Origin: Torulaspora globosa
Taxonomy: Eukaryota > Ascomycota > Saccharomycetes > Saccharomycetales > Saccharomycetaceae
Reading direction: 5' to 3'
Length of the DNA stretch: 64,000 nucleotides
Assembly: GCF_014133895.1 (NCBI RefSeq)
Contig: NC_050729.1
Location: forward strand, 1,054,001 to 1,118,000
Part shown: piece by piece, positions 18,401-26,510 of the stretch
Layout of the letters: each line of letters starts with the position of its first letter
Numbering within the stretch: position 1 is the first letter of the stretch
Position numbers and translations under genes: made by a program
The notes under the pieces: model-generated
The model's input: the letters and a program-made list of their open reading frames with translations, nothing else
Databases searched by the model: none
What the model was told of the DNA's origin: nothing

Positions 18401-20373
18401 TTGGAGAAGTTGAAGTGCTGACCGCAATGAACCGTGTGGGTACTATGGTTTCAGTCAGAGATTCAGAATTAGCGCGTATTCCGAGAACGTTATTCGAGCT
18501 CTTAGCCCTTGAGCATCCCTCTATTATGATTCGGGTGTCCAGATTAGTTGCGAAGAAGGTTCTCGGAAGTGACAACGGCGGATCGGGCTCTAAGATTAAA
18601 AACGACGACGAAGACGATTTCAGTGGTTCGCTTTCTCAGCCTAGACCTATGAATGTCAGCTATACCCACAACCCTCCGCATCTTCATAGTAGTTGCGGCA
18701 AGATTACCTACAGAACCTTAACCATTTTGCCTATCACGGGAGGCCTGCCTGTCGAGGACTTTGCAATGAAACTAGTTCAAGCATTTAAGAAGGTCGACCG
18801 CTCGACAATCGGTCTTAATCAAAGAACAGCATTATCACATTTAGGTCGCCACGCATTTGATAGATTGGCCCAGTTGAAAAAAAGCGGCTATTTTGCTGAA
18901 CTGGAAGAAATGTACGATACAGTTGTGTACATTGCTGACACCCCTGTAAATTCCAGTTGGACCAAAACATGTATTGCTCAAGCTGATTGCGTGTTGTTAC
19001 TGGCTGATGCTGCCGCATCTCCCGATATCGGGGAGTTTGAAAGGCTGCTCCTCAACTCGAGAACTACCGCCAGAACAGAGCTAATTTTGCTTCATCCAGA
19101 TAGATATGTGGAACCCGGTTCGACTCATAAATGGCTACGGTTTCGTGGATGGGTGGATTCACATCATCATATTCAAATGGCGGTCAATCCTTTGAGGGAC
19201 GAAAGCGATTCAAAGCATGGTCCTCTGAACAGCGGCCCCCTTGGTTTGGTGGACAAGTTGATCCAAACAGAATTCAGTAAGAGAACTCAACAGAATATAT
19301 CCAAATTGGTGCCTGATTCGATCAAAACCAGAATGGAAACGCTTTCTTCCAGATTTAAGGACCTCAAGAAACATTATTATTCACCCGTTCATACTCATAA
19401 GAGTGATTTCTTGCGGCTAGCAAGGATACTATCGGGACAAGCCATTGGACTGGTCCTTGGTGGGGGCGGTGCCCGGGGACTTAGCCATCTAGGTTTTTTG
19501 CAGGCCATAGAGGAACAAGGCATTCCAATCGACATGATCGGAGGCACTTCGATTGGCTCATTCGTGGGTGGATTGTACGCTAGGGATTACGATCTAGTTC
19601 CGATTTACGGCCGTGTTAAAAAGTTTGCCGGAAGAATTGCGTCGATCTGGAGAATGATGACAGACTTAACCTGGCCAGTCACCTCTTACACTACGGGCCA
19701 TGAATTCAACCGTGGAATATGGAAGGCGTTCGGCGATGCTAGAATTGAAGATTTCTGGATTCAATACTACTGTAACTCAACAAATATCACTGAGTCGGTT
19801 CAGGAGATCCACTCTTTCGGGTACGCATGGAGATACATCCGAGCATCGATGTCGCTAGCCGGCTTACTCCCCCCTCTGGAAGATAAGGGCTCAATGCTCC
19901 TGGACGGTGGTTATCTGGATAATCTTCCCGTTTGGGAAATGAAGGCGCGCGGTTGCAATACTATCTTTGCTGTTGATGTCGGCTCCGTCGACGACAGAAC
20001 CCCCATGGACTACGGGGACTCGCTGAACGGGTTTTGGATCGTTCTGAACAGATGGAACCCGTTCTCCCCACACCCGAACATACCCAACATGGCAGAAATT
20101 CAAATGAGACTCGGGTATGTAGCCTCTGTCAACGCACTGGAAAGGGCAAAAAGAACTCCCGGCGTCATTTATGCCAGACCTCCGATAGAAGACTATGCCA
20201 CATTGGATTTCGGCAAGTTCAAAGAGATTTACGAGATCGGGGCCCAGTACGGGAACATATTCCTCACAGAGCTTGAGGAACAGAACAAGATGCCCTACAT
20301 CCCAGGTTCGAGGTCCACCTCCACCGAGGACGAGCTCCCTGAATTTTTACTGCATAGACGTAACAGCATATGA
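15478..20373 (+). CDS. NTE1: Nte1 lysophospholipase / patatin-like serine esterase (neuropathy target esterase)
   Basis: This ER membrane enzyme deacylates phosphatidylcholine to glycerophosphocholine. It has 1631 residues from this ATG (S. cerevisiae about 1679). Two or three N-terminal hydrophobic segments (about residues 45-120) are followed by cyclic-nucleotide-binding-like domains near residues 185-240, 430-460 and 760-1020. A serine-rich disordered linker lies at 480-700. The patatin domain has the oxyanion loop GGGGARG, the catalytic serine S1358 in GTSIGS and the aspartate D1476 in LDGGYLDNLP, giving an intact Ser-Asp dyad. The alternative ATG at 15529 (MNCSDQQ) resembles the S. cerevisiae N-terminus and may be the real start; upstream of 15478 only a GTG is available. 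NTE1 corresponds to chromosome XIII YML059C, placed here beside the chromosome XII gene CAR2. Confidence 0.96.
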   Translation: MVYSIGVCQSIDRIALAMNCSDQQAPVSDSRRSSDTQLRGQLQDSSNTQAQEGWVVGLFNFTWVVSYFLVGSTVFITKWSVYLVTFCLLHVPRWIFVETSKLHLTISFPTFLILATLTAYVIYCAMKGNVFAQYKRLIPDEIGDSGYTEMINKSSSSKKISKEKSSDSRRLFLDESNDSRYGASHLDQFLSAIKIFGYLEKPVFHDLTKNMRTQKLNEGEILLLDDSIGFAIVVEGTLQIYHRVEQESSFGEQLSKNGSLDETLEPFRSCTVEEQEVQDYDDLLNGEHGDGSAYIRLKNGLGKFQLLNTMKPGNPVSSLVNILNLFTSTYQEFDWREAASRSSSVDVTVFQSDFNGFSETAVNDVTPVSPPTAESLPTSDLGSRNTPPIRVTRVIARAATDCTIAIIPPQAFANLTAKYPRSASHIIQMILTRLYRVTFQTANDYLGLTREIMNMEVVLNRNVTFDLPFYLKDAVIRQVNAQLSSDGFEGKSAVKSESKNMAPSSLESHRKAKNPPERPQLRSAANYQSNSSVRGSRHVVLGSRDHLNPGDLLSSVPLSRKESPASSATMSQSKVSSPLSSQSQKIMAPSSSKSSSGNSRYSVHSLLSQGLASPGSMKLNVNDSSLSGFECGSKNDDIKNWSFSAAQEETEESALRMALVEAMFTYLGINRDNMAMPSSPSSAFSHEDDHDRKVGNSNSRNDSIIATSSSVSLSSYLAPPSAPLRILPSDYAITSQKQKPKKRHFYREEVSPNLDYDSAKAEFSQGIEIHFFKKGTVLVEQNHKGKGLFYIISGKIDVTAFARQPDGHSHFGSGRPTGRGSENKETVLFTVGAGGVAGYLSSLIGYKSFVNLKARTDVYVGFLPNRVLERLCNKYFMIYLRIAETLTSLLSPKMLKFDHALEWIQLSASETLFRQGDPANGIYLVLNGRLRQLRRKMDTQNKGDDAVDSGDQNDSHSDSNSDLEIVNELAQGESFGEVEVLTAMNRVGTMVSVRDSELARIPRTLFELLALEHPSIMIRVSRLVAKKVLGSDNGGSGSKIKNDDEDDFSGSLSQPRPMNVSYTHNPPHLHSSCGKITYRTLTILPITGGLPVEDFAMKLVQAFKKVDRSTIGLNQRTALSHLGRHAFDRLAQLKKSGYFAELEEMYDTVVYIADTPVNSSWTKTCIAQADCVLLLADAAASPDIGEFERLLLNSRTTARTELILLHPDRYVEPGSTHKWLRFRGWVDSHHHIQMAVNPLRDESDSKHGPLNSGPLGLVDKLIQTEFSKRTQQNISKLVPDSIKTRMETLSSRFKDLKKHYYSPVHTHKSDFLRLARILSGQAIGLVLGGGGARGLSHLGFLQAIEEQGIPIDMIGGTSIGSFVGGLYARDYDLVPIYGRVKKFAGRIASIWRMMTDLTWPVTSYTTGHEFNRGIWKAFGDARIEDFWIQYYCNSTNITESVQEIHSFGYAWRYIRASMSLAGLLPPLEDKGSMLLDGGYLDNLPVWEMKARGCNTIFAVDVGSVDDRTPMDYGDSLNGFWIVLNRWNPFSPHPNIPNMAEIQMRLGYVASVNALERAKRTPGVIYARPPIEDYATLDFGKFKEIYEIGAQYGNIFLTELEEQNKMPYIPGSRSTSTEDELPEFLLHRRNSI

Positions 20374-20448
20374 ACGGCTCGCGCTTCGAATCTGCCCAAC
20401 AGTCATTTATTATTTGATACACGCTTATAAAATCAAATTATTCTGCAT

Positions 20449-20706
20449 TTACTCGTCATCAGAGGGTGTTGTTATCAGTGTCACACTGTCTCCTCTTACA
20501 AATATCATCTCCGAACTCTTTTCTGTCGACTTCAACTCTCCGGACACAAGTTCATAGATAGTTTCGACCGCGTCGCTCAGCACTATGTTGCAATGCGAAT
20601 CAAACGCCTGCAGGGTGCCTGTTAACTCTCTAGCTCCACGTAGTTTGACATACACTTTTTCGTCTAGGTTAAGTTTCAATAGATCCAAAGGTGTTTCCAG
20701 AGACAT
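20449..20706 (-). CDS. LSM3: Lsm3, Sm-like RNA-binding protein
   Basis: This 85-residue protein is one Sm fold. Sm1 ([42 protein letters not shown]) and Sm2 ([12 protein letters not shown]) are both complete. It is a subunit of the nuclear Lsm2-8 ring that caps U6 snRNA and of the cytoplasmic Lsm1-7 ring in mRNA decay. The frame extends 18 codons upstream to a TTG. The ATG at 20706 ([10 protein letters not shown]) aligns with the known Lsm3 N-terminus. The gene is divergent from MRPL4, as in S. cerevisiae (YLR438C-A, YLR439W). Confidence 0.97.
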   Translation of the reverse strand: MSLETPLDLLKLNLDEKVYVKLRGARELTGTLQAFDSHCNIVLSDAVETIYELVSGELKSTEKSSEMIFVRGDSVTLITTPSDDE

Positions 20707-21020
20707 CGTTATAAAGCCAAATGAAATCGCTGAAAAGGCGACACTATCTACTCCAAGCAATTAACACAGCAGCGGTCCCAACAGAAAGCATTCAGTGTCT
20801 CTAGATGGACCCAAGTTAACCAATTACACCATATTATCTGCCATATGGCCAGTCCCATTCCTTGGCAGTATCATCGAAAAAGATCACAACGTACTTAGTG
20901 ACAACAATACAAGGCCAATTGACGAAGATTCTTCAATTGGCACTTCTGATGGTCAAGATGGCACTTTCTGTGAAGGATTGCGTGTTGGATCGGGCAATTT
21001 GGAACCTGTAGGGGTACGGA
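20707..21020. promoter_or_regulatory. LSM3-MRPL4 divergent spacer
   Basis: This 314-bp divergent spacer holds no gene I can support. An open frame across it has no ATG at its start, no family features, and runs into MRPL4 in another frame. No named promoter motif is visible. Confidence 0.5.
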
Positions 21021-21977
21021 ATGATGCTTTTTAGGAGGGGGTTTCAAACAAGCGTTAAAACCTGTGCGAGGACGAGATATACGAAGCCTAAGCCGAAGCC
21101 GCAGCCAAGAGAACGAGTTAACCTTCCTAGCCAGCGGACACACCATGATAACGATCTGAGGATCACTGCACCTGTTCCTCCTACTGTTGAAAATATTAAG
21201 TGCCCGGATGATCATCCGTTGTGGCAGTTTTTTGCTGATAGGAAGTTCATGAGAACAGCGGAAGAGTTAGACTCTAGCTCGAGGCCATGGAGCATACCGG
21301 AACTCAGAAGAAAATCGTTTGAGGATCTGCATTCTCTGTGGTATACGTGTCTGAAGGAAAGGAACATTTTGGCTAGGGAGAACCATCTTTTGAAGAACTC
21401 CGTGGAGGGACATCAGGGCCAATACGAGGAGCTGTCTGAAAAGATTAGAACAACGATGTGGAGGATCAGACATGTGTTGAGCGAACGCGATTGGGCATTT
21501 AGAATCGCCAGGGAGGAATTTGCCACGGAAAAGGAAGCGTTTATGGCTGAATTTGAGAGGGAGTTTCTAGAAGCCCCGGAGGAAGAGGACGAGGAGGCTT
21601 TCGAGAAACTCCAAAGATTTCAGAAAGCTGTGTTTGGCATCAGTGAATTTATTGACGAGAACAGAGTGGATCGTGCCTTCGTTGATGGGCTTAAATTTGT
21701 GGCGAACCTGAAATTGAAGAAATTCGCAGCTAGAGACGACTCAGTCAAGAGCTTTCTGGAGGAGACGCCTTCGCAAGCTATTGTTGATGCAGGTGAAGCA
21801 TTTGTGCTTTTCACGGCGGAAAACAACTTGAACGAAATGAAGGAAGCCTGCTCGGCCGTTCGTGGCCTAAGAGAGGAGGGCAACAGTGTATCCAGGTATG
21901 TGGAGTTGGACACTGTCTCCAAGTATGTTAAGCAGCTGGCACAAGCCCAGGCAGCTAAGGAATCTACTAGATCATGA
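21021..21977 (+). CDS. MRPL4: Mitochondrial large-subunit ribosomal protein uL29m
   Basis: This is a 318-residue protein (S. cerevisiae Mrpl4 about 319). The N-terminus MMLFRRGFQTSVKTCARTRYTKPKPKP is basic, hydroxylated and free of acidic residues, as in a mitochondrial targeting peptide. The MRP-L47/uL29 domain follows at about residues 55-160 (DHPLWQFFADRKFMRTAEELDSSSRPWSIPELRRKSFEDLHSLW, with the conserved LHSLWY core). A helical acidic C-terminus follows. It acts in the mitochondrial 54S subunit. A second ATG directly follows the first (ATGATG), and either could start translation. Confidence 0.96.
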   Translation: MMLFRRGFQTSVKTCARTRYTKPKPKPQPRERVNLPSQRTHHDNDLRITAPVPPTVENIKCPDDHPLWQFFADRKFMRTAEELDSSSRPWSIPELRRKSFEDLHSLWYTCLKERNILARENHLLKNSVEGHQGQYEELSEKIRTTMWRIRHVLSERDWAFRIAREEFATEKEAFMAEFEREFLEAPEEEDEEAFEKLQRFQKAVFGISEFIDENRVDRAFVDGLKFVANLKLKKFAARDDSVKSFLEETPSQAIVDAGEAFVLFTAENNLNEMKEACSAVRGLREEGNSVSRYVELDTVSKYVKQLAQAQAAKESTRS

Positions 21978-22049
21978 ATATAATCCATCATTCTTCAACT
22001 AAATATATCCTGTGTATAATTCGAAGATCCAACGAATATCTATTTACAT

Positions 22050-23240
22050 TCATTCAGCGTAAGCCGCTACTTTCAGCTGTGATACTGCCCTTCTTTTCGG
22101 CCTTCCTCGGTTACTGTACTGTACTTCCTCGGTCTCATATGCAACATTATAAACTTCCTTCTTAATTTCTGCCTTTACCGTCGCATTTTCTGCCATAACG
22201 GCGTCGGACTTCACTTCCAACTTCCGCCTTTTTATAACTCCATCTGAGGTTGCTCCACTGGTCTTACCGATTTCGTTAGAAAACAATACACCTTGAGCCC
22301 AGCCTGCATAACCACCCCATTTTTTCAAGAACATCATTCGTATCAGGTCAAGCTCCAAGTTGATCTTTTTTCTTGTTAGTGGCATGCAGTGGTACTTCTT
22401 CGCCAACTCCTTGACATCGATCTTACGCGCCTGAAATTGGTAATCCCTCTTAGCTATTCTCGCTACATGGACATCCACTGGCACAACTTCGTCCATATGG
22501 AGACCCATCAAGCATATGCAATCAGCCACTTTTGGCCCAATCCCGGTATAGCTCATAAGATGCTCTCTCATCTGCTCATATGTCATGCGTGACTGCAGGT
22601 ATTGCAGAAACTTAGTATCGTCAGAGAAACCGTGCTCTTTCTTGTCTCGTACCATCTTCTTAGCCGTCTCGACTATGAATTTGGCTCTGTAACCGAACCC
22701 AAGACTTCTCAACTCATCCTCAGTGGCCCTGGCTGCAACTTCGTCACTTGTAGGAAATGAGTAGTAATCGAGAGACTCAAAACTCCCCACCTCGTTACCG
22801 TAGTTTGCACTTAGACTATGGCACATCCTGGTAATTCGCGAAATATTGTTGTTACTGGAGCAAATGAACGAAACCAGCGTTTCCCAGGGCTCCTGTGCAA
22901 GCATTCGTACTCCTTTAGGCTTGAAACTTGCAAATCTGGAGTCGTTTGGCAGCCATTGCTTCGAATGTAGCTCTTCAAGCGAAACTTCCAACCTGAAATA
23001 CCTCATCAAATGCTCCTTTAAGACACTGTGATTGCAACCATCATCAACCGTTGCGTATTCCACCACCTCAGGGGACGGTTGTCTTAAAATAACGATTGAG
23101 TATCGGTCTCCAATCTTCATAGTTGAAGAATAATGGTTCTTCAGCTCGTTAAAAACCCATCTGAACGCCTGACCAGCCTGGAGGACATTCTCGAGATACA
23201 ATTCATTCTTTGCGATGGCAATCTGATGGAATTTGGGCAT
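22050..23240 (-). CDS. OGG1: 8-oxoguanine DNA glycosylase/AP lyase
   Basis: This 396-residue base-excision repair enzyme (S. cerevisiae about 376) removes 8-oxoG opposite C. The N-terminal OGG domain begins with a cysteine-free AGQAFRW motif. The helix-hairpin-helix GPD motif YTGIGPKVADCICLMGLHMDEVVPVDVH has the catalytic lysine K237 and aspartate D256. The C-terminal 50 residues are basic (IKRRKLEVKSD, RGRPKRRA) and suit nuclear import. The start is the only upstream ATG. OGG1 is divergent from PIF1, and the two share a promoter with MCB boxes; in S. cerevisiae the two genes are also adjacent (YML060W-YML061C). Confidence 0.97.
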   Translation of the reverse strand: MPKFHQIAIAKNELYLENVLQAGQAFRWVFNELKNHYSSTMKIGDRYSIVILRQPSPEVVEYATVDDGCNHSVLKEHLMRYFRLEVSLEELHSKQWLPNDSRFASFKPKGVRMLAQEPWETLVSFICSSNNNISRITRMCHSLSANYGNEVGSFESLDYYSFPTSDEVAARATEDELRSLGFGYRAKFIVETAKKMVRDKKEHGFSDDTKFLQYLQSRMTYEQMREHLMSYTGIGPKVADCICLMGLHMDEVVPVDVHVARIAKRDYQFQARKIDVKELAKKYHCMPLTRKKINLELDLIRMMFLKKWGGYAGWAQGVLFSNEIGKTSGATSDGVIKRRKLEVKSDAVMAENATVKAEIKKEVYNVAYETEEVQYSNRGRPKRRAVSQLKVAAYAE

Positions 23241-23569
23241 AGCTTCGCTAGTTTGGGTTCGATGAGCTGAATCAATACGCGTTAACTAAGGTTCAAGTAA
23301 GGTTTTGTCTTATACGCGTCTGTTCCAGCTCATCGCTCACAAAAGGCATCAACGATAGTAGGTATTTAGGCTTCAGAAAGCTATCCAGCAAGGTTTGAAC
23401 TTCCATAGGATTACCAGGACCTGCTGCTTACAAGAGCTGCTCTTTTGCTGTACTGTTTGAGCTATCCTGACACCTGTACAAAAAGCTACAAGCCTCTGAA
23501 AAGTCAGGAGAGCATTCTAGTCATTGAAACCAGTTTTCTCTCACTTCTTTGCTGCTTAGGAATGCATAC
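23241..23569. promoter_or_regulatory. OGG1-PIF1 divergent promoter
   Basis: This 329-bp divergent spacer contains two ACGCGT boxes and a PAC core GCTCATCGC (23328-23336). The remaining 230 bp before PIF1 show no motif I recognise. Confidence 0.65.
23277..23319. promoter_or_regulatory. Paired MCB boxes (MBF sites)
   Basis: ACGCGT occurs at 23277-23282 and 23314-23319, 37 bp apart. ACGCGT is the MluI cell-cycle box bound by Mbp1-Swi6, which drives G1/S expression of DNA replication and repair genes. Both flanking genes act in DNA maintenance. Confidence 0.7.
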
Positions 23570-26455
23570 ATGGTTTTATGGCGAAAGAGTTTTAGATCTT
23601 TCGTAAGCTATAGAATCGCTCCCATCATTACCCAAACATTTGTGCCATTTAGCAAGACGGGAATGAAGATTGGACTGGCGTCAGCATCACCACCACTGCA
23701 TTCTCCAAGAAGAGCGCTACGAACTTCGTCGAAGAGAAGTCTCGGCGTAGGAGACCAATACGAGGAACTGAAGGATCTGCTGTCGGATTCAGACGGCTGG
23801 GATGAAGACCTTCACGTTGCGCCTGTGCGAGTGAATGAACGCAAGGAACTCAAGAGTTTGCGTGATCAGTCAGGCAGAGTAGCCGGCGAATTCTCTGATG
23901 CTGATGATTCCATCATCTGCGAGTTGTTACGCTCGAGGAAGGACTCCAACGCAAAGGCAGAGAAACATCTCGCTGGAGCCTCCACGAAATCCTCTGGAAA
24001 ACCCCTAGCCAGGAGCTCCTTCTCTAGTCTCGCGTCTGAAGAGATTCGCAGGCCATTGGTCGAAAGCACTCAGCAAGCTGATATATATTCCAGTGAGGAT
24101 AGTCGATTACTGCTCTCGCTGCTGCGAGGGAACAATCCACATAGAGAAGAGCAAGACGATGTACAGGAGGCCTTAAGGTCTGCGCCAGGAACCGCATCTG
24201 AGGCGGTCCTCGAAGAAGTTGAATGTGCGACCGAACAGCAGGAAGAAAGAAATGACACTCGACCGCTAGAACCTCTTAATGTGGAGAATCCCGACCGGAT
24301 CAAGTCCGAGGACACATCTGATGTCTGCATCATCGAGGACGCGGAACCTGTTGCTGCTGATTCTCCGAAGATCGCAGATATGTCGGACTACCGAGTACCA
24401 GAGAATGAGAGCTCCAGGAGATCCTGTCAAGACAATAAAAGTCTCAAGATAATAGACGAACAAAAGGTTGTGCGATATGCTGACAAGTTTACTCTCCTGA
24501 CACAACGGAATTGCATACCGACTACGCAAGAGATAGAGAATAGATTAAAACTGAATCCAAAGGGTAAAGTGATAGTTCCAGTCAGATTGAGCAGAGAGCA
24601 AGAAGATGTCATACGTCTTGCTGAGGCTGGCCATAATATTTTCTACACCGGAAGTGCAGGAACCGGTAAATCGGTGTTATTGCGCGAGATGATCAAGGTG
24701 CTGAAAGAGATTTATGGACATGACCAAGTTGCTGTGACTGCATCCACTGGACTTGCAGCATGTAACATAGGTGGTGTAACGCTACATTCATTTGCTGGGG
24801 TTGGGCTAGGAACCGGAGAGGTTACGAACATCTATAGAAAAGTGAGAAGGTCGAGAAAGCACGTCAAAAGATGGGAATCCGTAAGTGCACTTATTATTGA
24901 CGAAATTTCAATGCTGGATGGAGAACTCCTTGACAAACTAGATTTCATTGCCCAGAAAATACGGAAAAATCGCAAGCCTTTTGGAAACATACAGCTCATT
25001 TTCTGTGGTGATTTCTTTCAGTTGCCTCCTGTCACTAAAGATCCGAATAGTTCTACTAAGTTTGCTTTTGAATCTAACGTTTGGAAAGAAGGTATAGACG
25101 TAACCATTATGCTGACTAAGGTATTTCGACAACAGGGTGATTCCAGGTTTATCGAAATGTTGAACAAGATGAGATTGGGCCAAATCGATGGGGAAACTGA
25201 GAGAGAATTCAAGAAATTGAGCAGGCCACTTCCTCAAGATGAAATTATACCAGCAGAATTGTATAGCACTAGGAATGAAGTTGAGAGAGCGAATAAACAG
25301 CGATTAAACAGATTACCAGGTAAGGCCCATGTCTTCCATGCCATTGATGGTGGTGTGCTAGAAGATCGTGAAATGAAGGAGAAATTACTGCAGAATTTCT
25401 TGGCTCCAAAAGAATTGCAACTAAAGATCGGTGCGCAGGTTATGATGATAAAGAATATTGATGCAACTCTGGTCAATGGCTCACTGGGAAAAGTTATAGA
25501 TTTTATTGACCCTGAGACGTATATGTTCTATGAAACCATTGTGAGAAATCCAGACCTCCCTCCAGGCGCCTTAGCAAAGCTGAAAGATAATCCCGAACTG
25601 CTGAGAGAAACGTGGAATGAATTCCGCGAAGAGAGTGAGAATGACACCCCAGTGCGTCAAAAAACCACTAAGGATGCGTTCTGTAGAGGCGATCCGGACG
25701 AGTCGGTTGCCCAGTTGGGGGAATCAATTTTTGACTTCTTGAAAGACGCTAGTTCAGATGATATTGAGACAAGAAGCAATCTCGATCGCAAGAGGGAGTT
25801 ATTAAGACAAGTTCATGAAAGCTCCAAGGGAAAGAAAAGACTACCGCTTGTAAGGTTCAAAACTTCAGATATGTCTACAAGGACGATACTGGTTGAGCCA
25901 GAGAGCTGGGCTATTGAAGATGAAAATGAGAAACCTTTGGTTTCAAGAATCCAATTACCACTGATGCTTGCATGGTCTTTATCTATTCACAAATCTCAGG
26001 GACAAACATTGCCCAAAGTGAAAGTCGATCTGCAAAGAGTATTCGAAAAGGGCCAAGCTTATGTGGCGTTATCGAGAGCGGTCTCTAGGGAGGGATTACA
26101 AGTCTTGAATTTTGACAAAACAAGGATAAATGCACATCAAAAAGTTATAGATTTTTACTCAACGTTGATAACAGTCGAACATGCCATCAAAAAATTGGAA
26201 GCTGAAGCTGGCACAACAAGCTTACGCAAGAAACGCAAGACTAGTACAGGACCTTCGGCTACAGGCATTTCAGCTCGAACGAAGCAAGCAAGATCTAGAT
26301 CTAGAACTCCGGCTGGTACCTCTAGCCCATCAAGCCGCATTGCTACAATGCTGATGAATAAAGTACAGGGAAAACCACTGATTAACGGGCAGCCGCACGA
26401 ACCCGTGGATATTTTTACAGATCGCAAGACAGGTGCCTATTCCCACGAGGCATGA
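23570..26455 (+). CDS. PIF1: Pif1-family 5'-3' DNA helicase
   Basis: This is a superfamily 1B helicase of 961 residues (S. cerevisiae Pif1 about 859) that removes telomerase, unwinds G-quadruplexes and maintains mitochondrial DNA. The first 30 residues ([16 protein letters not shown]...) are basic and hydrophobic with no acids, like a mitochondrial presequence. A second ATG at 23663 ([11 protein letters not shown]) would give a nuclear form, paralleling the M1/M40 dual starts of S. cerevisiae Pif1. Helicase motifs are TGSAGTGKS (Walker A), [10 protein letters not shown] (Walker B), [11 protein letters not shown] (motif III), VFRQQ and [12 protein letters not shown] (motif VI). The Pif1 signature lies between motifs II and III. 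A long acidic N-terminal domain (residues 50-320) and a basic C-terminus are less conserved. Synteny (OGG1 neighbour) favours PIF1 over its paralog RRM3. Only a TTG lies upstream in frame. Confidence 0.95.
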   Translation: MVLWRKSFRSFVSYRIAPIITQTFVPFSKTGMKIGLASASPPLHSPRRALRTSSKRSLGVGDQYEELKDLLSDSDGWDEDLHVAPVRVNERKELKSLRDQSGRVAGEFSDADDSIICELLRSRKDSNAKAEKHLAGASTKSSGKPLARSSFSSLASEEIRRPLVESTQQADIYSSEDSRLLLSLLRGNNPHREEQDDVQEALRSAPGTASEAVLEEVECATEQQEERNDTRPLEPLNVENPDRIKSEDTSDVCIIEDAEPVAADSPKIADMSDYRVPENESSRRSCQDNKSLKIIDEQKVVRYADKFTLLTQRNCIPTTQEIENRLKLNPKGKVIVPVRLSREQEDVIRLAEAGHNIFYTGSAGTGKSVLLREMIKVLKEIYGHDQVAVTASTGLAACNIGGVTLHSFAGVGLGTGEVTNIYRKVRRSRKHVKRWESVSALIIDEISMLDGELLDKLDFIAQKIRKNRKPFGNIQLIFCGDFFQLPPVTKDPNSSTKFAFESNVWKEGIDVTIMLTKVFRQQGDSRFIEMLNKMRLGQIDGETEREFKKLSRPLPQDEIIPAELYSTRNEVERANKQRLNRLPGKAHVFHAIDGGVLEDREMKEKLLQNFLAPKELQLKIGAQVMMIKNIDATLVNGSLGKVIDFIDPETYMFYETIVRNPDLPPGALAKLKDNPELLRETWNEFREESENDTPVRQKTTKDAFCRGDPDESVAQLGESIFDFLKDASSDDIETRSNLDRKRELLRQVHESSKGKKRLPLVRFKTSDMSTRTILVEPESWAIEDENEKPLVSRIQLPLMLAWSLSIHKSQGQTLPKVKVDLQRVFEKGQAYVALSRAVSREGLQVLNFDKTRINAHQKVIDFYSTLITVEHAIKKLEAEAGTTSLRKKRKTSTGPSATGISARTKQARSRSRTPAGTSSPSSRIATMLMNKVQGKPLINGQPHEPVDIFTDRKTGAYSHEA

Positions 26456-26510
26456 TTTATAGATAATCAGGCCAAAAAAACCGTTATACAAACTTGCCAA
26501 TATTTCTCAC

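Noticed and set aside
20795..21034. An open frame of 79 codons between LSM3 and MRPL4.
   Set aside because: It starts at GTG, overlaps the MRPL4 start in another frame and has no family features.
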